Below, in pieces: positions 1 through 8,571 of a stretch of 64,000 nt of DNA. The translations under genes and the position numbers were made by a program. The notes under the pieces are model-generated. The model was not told the origin of the DNA. It saw only the letters and a program-made list of their open reading frames with translations, and searched no databases. The DNA is taken from positions 62,001 through 126,000 of the forward strand of contig NZ_JAJEPS010000005.1 in the NCBI RefSeq assembly GCF_020686965.1, read 5' to 3'. Numbering within the stretch: position 1 is the stretch's first letter; every line of letters starts with the position of its first letter. The DNA comes from Hominiventricola filiformis. GTDB taxonomy: Bacteria; Bacillota; Clostridia; Lachnospirales; Lachnospiraceae.

Positions 1-951
1 GACAGCAGAAATCAAATTAACATGACGGACCCAGAGAAGGTAGTGGAATTCTGCGAAAAGGTGGATGCACAGGAAGAAGCAGAAATAACAATTCTTGAAG
101 TCAGTTATTTAGGCGGATTTGTAAAATACGATTTACACACAAAAGACGGAAATGTAGATGTGGTCAGAAGCTATTACAAGTACGAAAATGGAGATATACA
201 AAGAGAGGTTACTGGAAGCTATCAGGCGGAGTATTGGAATTATACAGAAGAAGGTTACCTGATGTTTTCCGGTGTCTGGTTTTCAGAAGAATTGTATGTT
301 CTTACATTGAGTGGGGCAGAGGAGCATACCGCATTGCGGGTACAGCCATTGGATGAAACATATCGGGAGTTGAGTCGGAAATATCTCCGCCCGATTGGCT
401 TTGAACAGAATAACATGTTTATTGTGGATTGGAGTGAGGAGGATTTCGGGGCTTTGAATTTCTATGATATGTATGACATTCTCTATCCAAAAGTAAATGG
501 TCAGTATGTTCCCTATATTGCAGATGACAACCTGGCAGTAAGTGCAGTTTATCGGATTCCAAAAGAGGAATTTGAAAGCGTTATTATGAAATATTTCAAT
601 ATTGATAGTGAAACGCTGCAATCCAAAACCGTCTATTATTCGGAGGATTCAACTTATGAATATAAGCCGAGAGGCTTCGAAGAAGTAGAGTACCCGGAAT
701 ATCCATATTCAGAGGTAGTCGATTTTACAGAAAACAGCGATGGGACAATTACACTTACAGCTAATGTAGTATTCCCTTATGCAGGTGATTCCAAGGTATA
801 TGCTCATGAGGTTGTGGTCCGCCCGTTAGAGGACGGAGGGGTACAATATGTATCCAATCAAATTATACCTTCCGAGGATAATTATGAGGAAACATGGCAT
901 ACACCACGGTTGACGTTGGAAGAATGGGAAGAATTGTACGGAGGCGGATAA
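1..951 (+). CDS. Exported-protein paralog A, 5' end cut by window edge
   Basis: The frame is open from base 1, so the gene starts outside the window; the ATG at 22 is internal or uncertain. This is the first of three tandem paralogs (the others are at 951 and 2230). All share an IPxEE(F/Y)E block followed by a conserved tail with an N-x-DG-T-(I/V)-TLT motif and a closing VRPLEDG-type motif. No membrane segment is visible in the part present, but the two complete copies are membrane-anchored or lipoproteins, so export is likely. The TAA at 949-951 overlaps the next ATG, so translation is coupled. I do not recognise a family with a known function. Confidence 0.7.
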   Translation, partial: DSRNQINMTDPEKVVEFCEKVDAQEEAEITILEVSYLGGFVKYDLHTKDGNVDVVRSYYKYENGDIQREVTGSYQAEYWNYTEEGYLMFSGVWFSEELYVLTLSGAEEHTALRVQPLDETYRELSRKYLRPIGFEQNNMFIVDWSEEDFGALNFYDMYDILYPKVNGQYVPYIADDNLAVSAVYRIPKEEFESVIMKYFNIDSETLQSKTVYYSEDSTYEYKPRGFEEVEYPEYPYSEVVDFTENSDGTITLTANVVFPYAGDSKVYAHEVVVRPLEDGGVQYVSNQIIPSEDNYEETWHTPRLTLEEWEELYGGG

Positions 952-2225
952 TGGAAGATGTAAAATGGCTGCTTAGAAGATGTGGACTTCCGATTTTGCT
1001 GCTGTTGATTTTCGTGATAGCCGGAGTGTTTTGTTGGGGAAAATTGCATGCAGAAAAGCAAAAGGTGGCAGAAGAAGTATGGGAGCCACCTATAGAAATC
1101 GAAAATAGCGAAGCAGAAACAGAAGAAGCCGAGAATGCGGAAATTTCCACAGAGTCAGCATATTGGTTTATTCCGCAAGCCAGTGATGATCTCCTTTCAG
1201 AAAAGGAGAAGGAGCAGCTGCAGAGTACGGTTTTGTCAGCAGCAGAATCGGTCAGAGAAATCTATAAGGATATTGTAATTGCAGATGCACCAAGCTACTC
1301 TTCCGGTATTAATGAATTTACCCACGAGCAGAGGAAAGCCGTGGTGGAACAATTGGGCAGAAGCGGTTTGGTAAGTGTTGAAGAAGATACTGCCATGCAA
1401 AACCATGAAGTAATCGAAACATTTTATGCAGATTACTTGGATGGACGGGACTCGATGGTTACGGTATTTGAAGTATATAGAGATGGACTGATTGGAGCAG
1501 TTACCTTCATTTATCGGAAAGGTGAGCTGCAGACCTATTACATAGGAATTCGGTGGAAGGAAGGCGGTATACCAGAGATACAGGGAACTTTGGTAAGTAA
1601 TGTGGCTGAGATTAAACTGACCGAAAAAGGATATTTTATCTACGCATATGAATATGTGATTGCACATGCAAGTTTGAGACAGTATTGGAGAATAGAACCG
1701 CTTCCGGAAGACTGTCGGGAATTGACGGAGAAATACATATCAGGACTAAGCTATGTGAATTACAATGTGCTTGTCACAAATTGGGACAGCAGCAATGTAG
1801 AGGACATTCTGATGCCTTGTATGTATGAAGATATTTATCGGATTTCTACGGGCGAAAATCTGAAAACTGAAGATTGGAAGATTCCGGCAGAGGAATATGA
1901 AAGGATAATGACTACTTATTTTCCGGTATCGGTAGAACAGTTGAGAGAGCATTGCGGGTATTCTGAGGGCAGCAACAGCTATGAATATGAGATGATTTAT
2001 GCCAGCCCATACCCACCTTTTGGAGAGGTGGTTGACTATACAAAAAATGCGGATGGAACGATTACACTTATCGTAGATGGAGTATGGCCGGATTATAATT
2101 CTGATCTCGTTTTTCGGAATACGGTTGTGGTTCTGCCATTTGAAGACGGAACTTTCAGATACCTTTCCAATTCTATAGAACAAATTGAGTTGGAACTGCC
2201 GCCGATAGCAAGAAAGAAAGGATGA
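951..2225 (+). CDS. Membrane-anchored paralog B of a tandem exported family
   Basis: About 424 residues from the ATG at 951, chosen because GGAGG lies about 8 bases upstream and the ATG overlaps the previous stop (TAATG). An in-frame start at 894 would extend it backwards into the upstream gene and is rejected. The N-terminus has a short basic stretch (residues 5-10) and one hydrophobic helix (about 12-31), then an acidic Glu-rich linker, which fits a single-pass extracellular protein. The C-terminal third matches paralogs A and C, including an IPAEEYE block and an NADGTITL motif. Function is unknown; the three genes form one operon. Confidence 0.75.
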   Translation: MEDVKWLLRRCGLPILLLLIFVIAGVFCWGKLHAEKQKVAEEVWEPPIEIENSEAETEEAENAEISTESAYWFIPQASDDLLSEKEKEQLQSTVLSAAESVREIYKDIVIADAPSYSSGINEFTHEQRKAVVEQLGRSGLVSVEEDTAMQNHEVIETFYADYLDGRDSMVTVFEVYRDGLIGAVTFIYRKGELQTYYIGIRWKEGGIPEIQGTLVSNVAEIKLTEKGYFIYAYEYVIAHASLRQYWRIEPLPEDCRELTEKYISGLSYVNYNVLVTNWDSSNVEDILMPCMYEDIYRISTGENLKTEDWKIPAEEYERIMTTYFPVSVEQLREHCGYSEGSNSYEYEMIYASPYPPFGEVVDYTKNADGTITLIVDGVWPDYNSDLVFRNTVVVLPFEDGTFRYLSNSIEQIELELPPIARKKG

Positions 2226-2229
2226 TATT

Positions 2230-3495
2230 ATGGCATTAAAGAAAAAAAGCATTCTGCTGATTATGGCATTTCTGATTGGATGCGACCTGTGTGCCTGTGG
2301 AAAAGAAGATAGCGTTGTGGGTGAATCTCTTGTGGAAGATACGGAAGAAGTATCTTCCACGGAGGAAACAAAAAGTGCCGAGGAAGAGGCTGCAGAACAA
2401 TGGGAAAAGGGCTACGACCTTCCAGTAGATGAACAGGAAAGGGAAGAAGCTGAGACTGACTGTAAAAAGCTGATGGAACATTATCTTGATATTTATGAAA
2501 CTGCAGATAAAGGGATAGCATCCAATGTTGTTTTGGATGATCAAACGGTTCTTGAAATGCAGAAGAAGGTAAAGGATGCAGGATATCCAATTGCTACGAT
2601 GGTAACGTATTCTAACATGGGGAATTATGAAAGTGTCGATAGTTTTCTTAAAGAATGTATGGAAGGGCAAAGCGGTTCTGTAGTAATTTATGAAATCTAC
2701 AACGATGGTGGACTGGGCAGAATGAAATTCATTTTTGATGGAACGGATATGTATGTTGTAAGTACAAGAGGAATCTGGAATGCTGACAACGAGCCGGGAA
2801 TTTCGTACATTTCATATACGAGACTCAAGGAATGGAAATACACGGAAAAAGGATGGTTCTGCTATGAGTTGTGTGTGCCGGAGCCACCGGAAGTCAGTGA
2901 AATTGTGGATGGAAGCTGCCTGATCAGAATAAAACCTATGACAGAGGAACAGTGTGAAATGTCTGAACGTTGTGTTCGGGGGCTTGGATATCAGGGACAG
3001 AACCTTTTGTGTTCCAACTGGAATGTAGAAAATATGAGTGAGTTGGATTATAACGGAATGTTTGAATATCTGTATGGAATGAAATATGGTGAAAAGTTCA
3101 ATTCTGAAGATTATCCAAATGGCATTCCTAAAGAAGAGTTCGAAAGTCTGATTATGGAGTATCTTCCCATAACAGCGGAGCAGATACGAGAGTACGCAGT
3201 ATTTGATGAGGAAAACCAGACCTATCTTTGGGCGAGACTTGGGTGCTTCAATTATGCGCCTACCTTCTTTGGAACTTCTCTGCCGGAGGTTGTCGACATC
3301 AAAGAAAATCAAGATGGAACAGTCACATTAACAGTTGAGGCGGTCTGTGACATGGTCATTTGCGATGATGCAGTCATAACCCATGAACTTACGGTAAGGT
3401 TTGCAGAGGATGGCAGTTTTCAGTATTTGGGGAATGAAATCCTAAATGACGGAATTATGCATATACCAGATTACCAATACCGTATTAAAGAATGA
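2230..3495 (+). CDS. Putative lipoprotein, paralog C of the tandem family
   Basis: 421 residues. The N-terminus is a lysine-rich signal peptide with an LCAC lipobox ending at about Cys23, followed by an acidic linker, so the protein should be lipidated and sit on the outer face of the membrane. The rest resembles paralogs A and B (IPKEEFESLIM block, NQDGTVTLT motif, closing FAEDGSFQYLGN). It starts 4 bases after paralog B stops, with AAGAAAGGATGAT as a modest ribosome site. Three diverged copies with different anchors suggest duplication and specialisation of a surface sensor or binding protein, but no substrate can be deduced. Confidence 0.75.
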   Translation: MALKKKSILLIMAFLIGCDLCACGKEDSVVGESLVEDTEEVSSTEETKSAEEEAAEQWEKGYDLPVDEQEREEAETDCKKLMEHYLDIYETADKGIASNVVLDDQTVLEMQKKVKDAGYPIATMVTYSNMGNYESVDSFLKECMEGQSGSVVIYEIYNDGGLGRMKFIFDGTDMYVVSTRGIWNADNEPGISYISYTRLKEWKYTEKGWFCYELCVPEPPEVSEIVDGSCLIRIKPMTEEQCEMSERCVRGLGYQGQNLLCSNWNVENMSELDYNGMFEYLYGMKYGEKFNSEDYPNGIPKEEFESLIMEYLPITAEQIREYAVFDEENQTYLWARLGCFNYAPTFFGTSLPEVVDIKENQDGTVTLTVEAVCDMVICDDAVITHELTVRFAEDGSFQYLGNEILNDGIMHIPDYQYRIKE

Positions 3496-3551
3496 TTTGA
3501 TAATACTGGTGTTTTATGGTATTTTTACAGATATGAAGAAAGGAGACTTAC

Positions 3552-5063
3552 ATGAAATATATTTATAAAATCACGGGAAAAGTAAGTTTAATACTATATA
3601 TATTTATGTTGTATCAATTCTGGCATCTATGTCAATATGGTGGCTTGAGAAGGCATATACCGATGTTGGCGTTAGGTATAATAGGATTGGTTGGCACAGT
3701 GGTTCTCTGGCTGATTTCGAAAAGGCATAATCAAGAAGTTAATTCAGGAGATAATGGAAATAAGAAACTTTTCTATACGGAAATGATACTCCTTATAGCA
3801 GCAACTTTATTCTTTGGTGGACGTATCGTTTATTCTGCAGTTCCGTATCACGGGGCACTGTCTTGGAAACTTGATGAGTGGATGCGTAAAAAAGAAGTAG
3901 AACTGGAGCATAATAATCTTTTTGAGGATGGTGTAGAAGGGATTCTGATGGATTTGGATGAAGCATTGCAACTGCCGGAAGAACTCTATATTGCAAATAA
4001 ATATCAGGTGTCATTTGATGAAAACGGAACGATTCAAAGGATTTATGCATTCATATATGGAAAAAATGAGGCTGGAGAGAAAAAAACGTATCTTATTGAT
4101 TATGACGCAGACAGCAGTAATGATATGACTGTTTGGATAGATGGTAATGTGAATGGAGAATATAGTGACGATATGCGTTTGTCTCCAATGATTGAAATTT
4201 TGAACAATTCAGACTGGACGAGTCAGGTAGATGCGTGGGCTGAAACATTTGAAGAGCAGCAGATTTATGAAATACTCTATATGGGGCGAAGATCTTTTAG
4301 TTCAGAGGAAGGCTTACAATATATTTCGGGAGATGCAGATGGTGATGGAACTGAAACAGGAACCGGCAATTTTACTCAGCTTAGAAGCGGTGGAGAAATC
4401 GTTGGGTTTGAAGTATCTTTGCATATTCCTGATTTAAATAGTGTCACACCTGTTCGATATATTATGGAGCCTGAGTACGTCAGTCAACAAGAATTGAAGC
4501 AGGAGAATACGATGCAGCAGGTGGAGGATGCTAAAGATACAGAAAGTTGGACTGTGGATCAAAGTGATGGAACTATGTATTTCTTTTTAGATGAAAATAA
4601 TGGATGGCGTTTGGTGATAACGGATGCAGCTGCCGGAAGCAGATTTTATGTAATGGAAAAGACAATGGATGGTGGTTCTACTTGGGAATGCATAAATGAT
4701 GATCCGTTCAGTGGACAATTGGGAGTTGCAGAAGGTTTAATATTTTATGATGAGAACTTTGGGGTTGCAGGAATTACAGGCGCATCCCAGTCCTATTCCC
4801 GCTTATATGTCACTCGCGATGGCGGAAGGACCTTTGAAGAAATGAAACTTCCAATGGATCTTGTTTCAGAATTACCGCAAATCGCTATCGATTGCGGATT
4901 TACGGTGGAGGATTTTGATTACCTGAATATGCCTGAAAAAGAGGACGACACATTGACGATAACGGTTACCACAGATGCAGCGGAGAAAGATGGGATTGTA
5001 TTTCAGTCAACTGATTATGGAGCGACATGGGAATACAAAGGGCTTGTTCAGATAGCGAATTAA
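3552..5063 (+). CDS. Membrane protein with C-terminal Asp-box (BNR-like) motifs
   Basis: 503 residues with AAAGGAG upstream of the ATG. Three hydrophobic segments lie near the N-terminus (about residues 10-25, 36-55 and 75-95), followed by a long extracellular region. The C-terminal part contains repeated motifs of the S/T-x-D-x-G-x-T-(W/F) kind (VTRDGGRTFEE, STDYGATWEY, and a variant MDGGSTWE), typical of Asp boxes in beta-propeller proteins such as sialidases and photosystem-assembly factors. Asp boxes are structural, so no enzymatic role follows from them. It is probably co-transcribed with the three exported paralogs, and a bidirectional terminator follows it. Confidence 0.65.
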   Translation: MKYIYKITGKVSLILYIFMLYQFWHLCQYGGLRRHIPMLALGIIGLVGTVVLWLISKRHNQEVNSGDNGNKKLFYTEMILLIAATLFFGGRIVYSAVPYHGALSWKLDEWMRKKEVELEHNNLFEDGVEGILMDLDEALQLPEELYIANKYQVSFDENGTIQRIYAFIYGKNEAGEKKTYLIDYDADSSNDMTVWIDGNVNGEYSDDMRLSPMIEILNNSDWTSQVDAWAETFEEQQIYEILYMGRRSFSSEEGLQYISGDADGDGTETGTGNFTQLRSGGEIVGFEVSLHIPDLNSVTPVRYIMEPEYVSQQELKQENTMQQVEDAKDTESWTVDQSDGTMYFFLDENNGWRLVITDAAAGSRFYVMEKTMDGGSTWECINDDPFSGQLGVAEGLIFYDENFGVAGITGASQSYSRLYVTRDGGRTFEEMKLPMDLVSELPQIAIDCGFTVEDFDYLNMPEKEDDTLTITVTTDAAEKDGIVFQSTDYGATWEYKGLVQIAN

Positions 5064-5067
5064 GAAA

Positions 5068-5104
5068 AATCGGGTAAAAGTCAGAGATTGACCTTTACCC
5101 GATT
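5068..5104. terminator. Bidirectional intrinsic terminator
   Basis: An inverted repeat (AATCGGGTAAA ... TTTACCCGATT) separates the rightward 3552-5063 gene from the leftward blaR1-like gene. It is flanked by an A-run on the left and a T-rich stretch on the right, so it can stop transcription from both sides. Confidence 0.75.
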
Positions 5105-5106
5105 CT

Positions 5107-6903
5107 TTATTTCCAGATATTCATGTCAGACAAGATAGACATGGTTATTTCAGTTGCGTTGCCTCCGGTAGCATCGCTGTCTGCACCAATGTTGGTAGCA
5201 AAAAAGTATGTATTATCTGCAGTTTCGATATAACCGATAAACCATCCGTTCACATCCTGTCCATCCACACGGCCGGTTCCGGTCTTTCCGTAGAATGTTC
5301 CGGCATCGGAAGAGGAAAGGCAGATGGCATCTTTTACAGCATTGATATTTTCAGGGGCGAAGCCAAAGCTGTTATTCTGCAGCCTGGTTAGAAGTTCGAC
5401 CTGCTCTATTGGAGAAATCTTCAAGGAAGATTCCATCCAATAAGTGGAGAAATCACCACTTATATTTTCGTTTCCATACCCAATTTCCTCAATATAGTTG
5501 GAAATGTTAGCGGCTCCAAGCTGTTCGTCCACAGATTCAAAATACCAATTCACGGAGGAATTCATTGCAGACTGTAAGGTCTGATCCGCATTCCATGCTT
5601 CAAATGGATAGCTTTCTCCATTCCATGCAATAAAGGAGTTCTCTGGTGTAATGACACCTTCTTCCAAACCGAACAGGGCATCATATATTTTGTAAGTGGA
5701 GTTTGGTGCAACTCGCAGGGTGGCATGCTCCTTGTCGTGTATGCTCCATGTATCATTTTCCAAATCGTATAAAACAAAGCTGCCTTCGTATTCTCCGAAG
5801 TATGTGGAGAGGTCTACATAGGAAACATTCTCAGAAGAGGAATCCCATTGGTAGTGGCTTCCGTCTGCTGCGTATGTGGAAATAAAAGGTGCGAATCCAA
5901 GGAGAAGAACAGCAGTCAACATGAATGCAGTCATACCTTTTATTCTTTTCATAAATGTCGGCTTCTCATAAGAGGCAATGTTGATAATTCTTCGTTTCAT
6001 CTGCTCCATGTTTCCACCAAGGCCGGCAGCAAACGGAAAAGGAGTAAGTGAAACCTTCTCTGCAAAGTTAATCAATGTATTGCCATAATCTTCGTAAGCA
6101 TCCTCTTCAAGCATTTTCAAAACGGAAGTGTCACAGGCAACCTCTCTGTCATTACGCATTTCTTTCAGTGCGTACCAGACAAGAGGATTGAACCAATATA
6201 TTACCCCGGCAAGGTTCATCAGATAACTGGCAACAGCATCTTTGTGCTTATAGTGCTGCAGTTCGTGCAACAGCATATATCGCATATCGGATTCGTTGTA
6301 ATCAGAGATCAGATGAATCGGCAGATAAATACACGGTTTCAAAAGTCCCACAATAATCGGGGATTTCAAAAATGCAGTACTGTAAACAGGGATATTTCTG
6401 TGAATTTCCATTTCCTCCAAACATCGATGATATAGTCTGCGTACTTCCGGGTTCTGGAGGGGAAGTGCAGATTTCTCCAAAGTGCGTAGGCGGAGCGAGG
6501 ATTTGATTACCAATATGATCATTGCAAAAATGCCTACAATCCATATCCCCAATAATATGTATCCGGCAATGGATGGTGTCTCACTATTTACAGAAAGTGC
6601 GAAATCATTCATCCAGTCTGTATTTCCGGTCGGATGAATTCCCACAGCTTCTCCCATAGCGGTTGCGGTACCAGAAGCAGGAGAGCTTCTTAAGCTGCCA
6701 AGCCACAAGAAGATTTGTGGAAATCCGATGAGACGGAACGGTATAAAGGGAACTGCCAGCAACCCAAGAAGCAGAAACCACAGATTATACTGCATCCGGC
6801 TGGACAGGTTGTTTTTGAATATCCGCTTGGCTATCAAAAGAATTCCGATGATACCGCTGATAAATACATTGCATATTAAAAAGCGTATCATAAAATTAGC
6901 CAC
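5107..6903 (-). CDS. blaR1: BlaR1-type beta-lactam sensor protease
   Basis: 598 residues, a full-length BlaR1/MecR1 protein. The N-terminal half is an M56 membrane metalloprotease with several hydrophobic helices and the zinc motif HELQH at residues 213-217. After a further membrane helix (about 324-345) comes an extracellular class-D-like penicillin-binding sensor with STYK (402-405, acyl-accepting serine 402), SSV (449-451) and KTGTG (540-544). In known systems acylation by a beta-lactam triggers the protease and removal of the BlaI repressor. The GTG start at 6903 is preferred because AAAAGGAGG lies 8 bases upstream; the next ATG (6891) is too far away. It follows blaI with one base between the genes. 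Confidence 0.9.
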   Translation of the reverse strand: MANFMIRFLICNVFISGIIGILLIAKRIFKNNLSSRMQYNLWFLLLGLLAVPFIPFRLIGFPQIFLWLGSLRSSPASGTATAMGEAVGIHPTGNTDWMNDFALSVNSETPSIAGYILLGIWIVGIFAMIILVIKSSLRLRTLEKSALPLQNPEVRRLYHRCLEEMEIHRNIPVYSTAFLKSPIIVGLLKPCIYLPIHLISDYNESDMRYMLLHELQHYKHKDAVASYLMNLAGVIYWFNPLVWYALKEMRNDREVACDTSVLKMLEEDAYEDYGNTLINFAEKVSLTPFPFAAGLGGNMEQMKRRIINIASYEKPTFMKRIKGMTAFMLTAVLLLGFAPFISTYAADGSHYQWDSSSENVSYVDLSTYFGEYEGSFVLYDLENDTWSIHDKEHATLRVAPNSTYKIYDALFGLEEGVITPENSFIAWNGESYPFEAWNADQTLQSAMNSSVNWYFESVDEQLGAANISNYIEEIGYGNENISGDFSTYWMESSLKISPIEQVELLTRLQNNSFGFAPENINAVKDAICLSSSDAGTFYGKTGTGRVDGQDVNGWFIGYIETADNTYFFATNIGADSDATGGNATEITMSILSDMNIWK

Positions 6904-6904
6904 G

Positions 6905-7291
6905 TTAATTTCCTCCTTTTTTTGACCTCTTGGAAAGAAGGGAACGGAGGGTGTCTATTTCTGTTTCAGACAGTCTGTCATTTTCAATATATGCAGACAG
7001 CATGGCAGTAATATCCCCGTCATAGTATCGTTCCAGAAAAGAGTTGCTTTTCTGACCGATGTATTCGCTTTCTTTCACGACTGGGGTATAAACAAACACT
7101 CGGCTCTGTTTTTCATAAGTCAGAACGCCTTTTGTTACGAGACGTTTGATTAAAGTCTGTATCGTCTTAGGACTCCAGCTTGTGGTCTGTAATAATTTAT
7201 CTGTTATTTCATTGGTACTGATCGGCGCATGTTTCCATACGATTTTCATAACTTCAAATTCAGCTTCAGAAATCTGTGGTAAATCACTCAT
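6905..7291 (-). CDS. blaI: BlaI/MecI-family repressor
   Basis: 128 residues, the usual length for BlaI/MecI/CopY repressors. It has an N-terminal winged helix (about residues 5-70, including TWSPKTIQTLIKRLVTKG-like recognition-helix residues) and a helical dimerisation tail. It is the first gene of the leftward blaI-blaR1 operon, with GGAGGGATTTGAA before the ATG. Its own promoter carries a TTAC-N4-GTAA site, the half-site pattern expected for this family, so it is probably autoregulated. No intact beta-lactamase gene lies next to it in this window, so its target is either elsewhere or lost. Confidence 0.9.
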   Translation of the reverse strand: MSDLPQISEAEFEVMKIVWKHAPISTNEITDKLLQTTSWSPKTIQTLIKRLVTKGVLTYEKQSRVFVYTPVVKESEYIGQKSNSFLERYYDGDITAMLSAYIENDRLSETEIDTLRSLLSKRSKKGGN

Positions 7292-7306
7292 TTCAAATCC
7301 CTCCTT

Positions 7307-7359
7307 AAATCTTACAGATGTAATAAATACATTATAGACGCTATTTATGTGGTTGTCAA
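7307..7359 (-). promoter_or_regulatory. blaI promoter and operator
   Basis: Read leftwards there is a perfect sigma-70-type promoter: TTGACA (complement of 7354-7359), a 17-base spacer and TATAAT (complement of 7331-7336). Just downstream, over the probable transcription start, lies TTACAGATGTAA (7312-7323), which matches TTAC-N4-GTAA. This placement fits repression of blaI by its own product. Confidence 0.85.
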
Positions 7360-7383
7360 TTTCAGAAAAAACATATTGACTTG

Positions 7384-7428
7384 AAATCTTACTTATGTAA
7401 TAATTTGAATATTACAAGAGTAAGATTT
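7384..7428. promoter_or_regulatory. 45-bp palindromic double BlaI-type operator
   Basis: A 45-base imperfect palindrome contains two TTAC-N4-GTAA sites, one in each half (TTACTTATGTAA at 7390-7401 and TTACAAGAGTAA near 7412-7423), each flanked outward by AAATC or GATTT. The left half is also repeated at the blaI operator. A rightward TTGACT at 7377-7382 with an AT-rich -10 inside the palindrome suggests it once controlled a divergent rightward gene, now missing. Confidence 0.7.
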
Positions 7429-7482
7429 AGAGATGGCAACAAAAAGTAAAGAATCAGAATCACAACGGATTAGCTGGTTCCT

Positions 7483-7662
7483 TTACTCGTTTGAATTACC
7501 TCCTTTATGTATGAGTGCTAAGAGGTATTCAATTGCTGAAAGAATCTCGGCTGCCTCTTGCTCATCACAACCTATTTGTTCAGCTAATGCTGCTTGAGAT
7601 AGATGGTCTTCTTCTCTGGCAGCCCGAACTACCTTCGCAAGATTTTTTACATAGTCATGCAT
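7483..7662 (-). CDS. Small XRE-like helix-turn-helix protein
   Basis: 59 residues, starting MHDYVKNLAKVVRAAREE. The central stretch LSQAALAEQIGCDEQEAAEIL has the spacing of the first helices of an XRE/Cro-type helix-turn-helix, but the protein is too short for the full five-helix fold. The ribosome site (GAGATGA) is modest. Inside its 3' end lies a strong AAAGGAGG that would serve a following leftward gene, but no good start codon follows; the downstream partner seems lost at the junction with the BlaI operator region. It is possibly the regulator of an element whose recombinase is gone. Confidence 0.5.
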   Translation of the reverse strand: MHDYVKNLAKVVRAAREEDHLSQAALAEQIGCDEQEAAEILSAIEYLLALIHKGGNSNE

Positions 7663-7693
7663 TACAATTCATCTCAGTGCTGGTTTACACTAC

Positions 7694-7954
7694 ATGGTAA
7701 ATATTATGAATTACAATAGAGTGCAGCTGACACTTGAGGAGCGAATTGCCCACGGTGGACATAAGGTTCTACGTTGGATGATGGACAACGTGTATGTCAG
7801 ACAAGACCCTGCCGGAAACATCAAAATGGATAAAGAAAAATCTACAGAGAAAATTGATGCTGCAGTAGCAACCGTTATGGCACTTGACCGTGCAATCCGT
7901 AATCAGGGTAGCGAGGGAAGTGTATATGATGGCAGGGGAGTTCTTGTTTTTTAA
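7694..7954 (+). pseudogene. Phage terminase large subunit, C-terminal remnant
   Basis: From about residue 12 the frame matches the extreme C-terminus of tailed-phage terminase large subunits: an AHGGHxVLRWMMDN motif followed by RQDPAGNIKMDKEK and the closing EKIDAAVATVMALDRAIRN. The ATPase and most of the nuclease domain are missing, so this is a fragment, not a working packaging motor. It lies in the normal phage order just upstream of a portal-gene fragment (8794), with a toxin-antitoxin locus inserted between them on the other strand. Confidence 0.8.
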
Positions 7955-7985
7955 GAAAAAACCTCTCCGGCAGATGGAGAGGTTT
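7955..7985 (-). terminator. Terminator of the toxN transcript
   Basis: The hairpin AACCTCTCC ... GGAGAGGTT is followed, read leftwards, by a run of T residues (the complement of 7954-7960). It lies just after the toxin stop codon. Confidence 0.75.
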
Positions 7986-8002
7986 GAAGATCATGGTTGT
8001 AT

Positions 8003-8524
8003 TTATGTATCGGAATAAGAACTGCATTTTTCTTCCAACATTTTGAAATTACAGCATCTTGCAGCAAGGGAAGAATCCGGTTTGGCAATGCATTTCTGAT
8101 ATAATTTCATGGCTTTATTTTGCAGAGTGTCCTGAACATTGTCGATTAGAGCTTTTTCTTTCTGGAGCAGGTAGACATAGTCTGTTTTTTCTTTTTCATT
8201 ACTGAAAGAACGGAAGCTTTCTACCTGATTATATTTTAACTGTGTAAGACAGTTATCAGGAACCGGGATCATATTATTGATATTTAATACCGCATAAAGA
8301 TATCCGGTGGATTCATCCTGGAGTTTGTGGAAATCCAGACTGTTGGACATCTTCTGATGTTTTGGTTTTGCAGAGGAAATAGGGACATAGTAGCGGAAAT
8401 CTCCGATAGTAAGAAGAATTCCCACATGGAGTTTCAAACGTTCCCCATATTCCACATATCCGACACGGAAATCAAACTGTGTCAGGTAATGGATGTATTT
8501 TTTATCGACAACGTACCAATCCAT
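8003..8524 (-). CDS. toxN: ToxN/AbiQ-family type III toxin (endoribonuclease)
   Basis: 173 residues. The start MDWYVVDKKYIHYLTQFD is the classic opening of ToxN/AbiQ toxins; then come a VGILL-x-I core strand, YYVPISSAKPKHQKM (the conserved P-x-x-S-x-K-x-K-H stretch that includes catalytic and RNA-binding residues) and a C-terminal CNFKMLEEK motif. ToxN enzymes are sequence-specific RNases held inactive in a ring by their own antitoxin RNA and cause abortive phage infection. The start at 8524 is chosen because AGGAGA lies 6-7 bases upstream; the longer frame to 8569 would run through the terminator. Upstream are the antitoxin repeats, so the locus looks complete. It lies within prophage remnants. 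Confidence 0.85.
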   Translation of the reverse strand: MDWYVVDKKYIHYLTQFDFRVGYVEYGERLKLHVGILLTIGDFRYYVPISSAKPKHQKMSNSLDFHKLQDESTGYLYAVLNINNMIPVPDNCLTQLKYNQVESFRSFSNEKEKTDYVYLLQKEKALIDNVQDTLQNKAMKLYQKCIAKPDSSLAARCCNFKMLEEKCSSYSDT

Positions 8525-8541
8525 AAAGTCTCCTGAAAAGT

Positions 8542-8567
8542 AAAAAAGCGGGTGGATTACTCCACCC
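8542..8567 (-). terminator. Attenuating terminator between antitoxin RNA and toxin
   Basis: Read leftwards: GGGTGGA, a 4-base loop, TCCACCC, then CGCTTTTTT. It lies between the RNA repeats and toxN, which is the diagnostic layout of type III loci: most transcripts stop here and supply antitoxin, while occasional readthrough expresses toxin. Confidence 0.85.
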
Positions 8568-8571
8568 ACTG

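Noticed and set aside
863..2670. Several minus-strand ORFs under the exported paralogs
   Set aside because: They are Phe/Ile/Ser/His-rich shadows of the real plus-strand genes, with no start signals.
8525..8569. Longer toxN start at 8569 (MGGVIHPLF)
   Set aside because: It would translate through the intrinsic terminator and lacks a ribosome site; the MDWY start at 8524 has one and matches the family.
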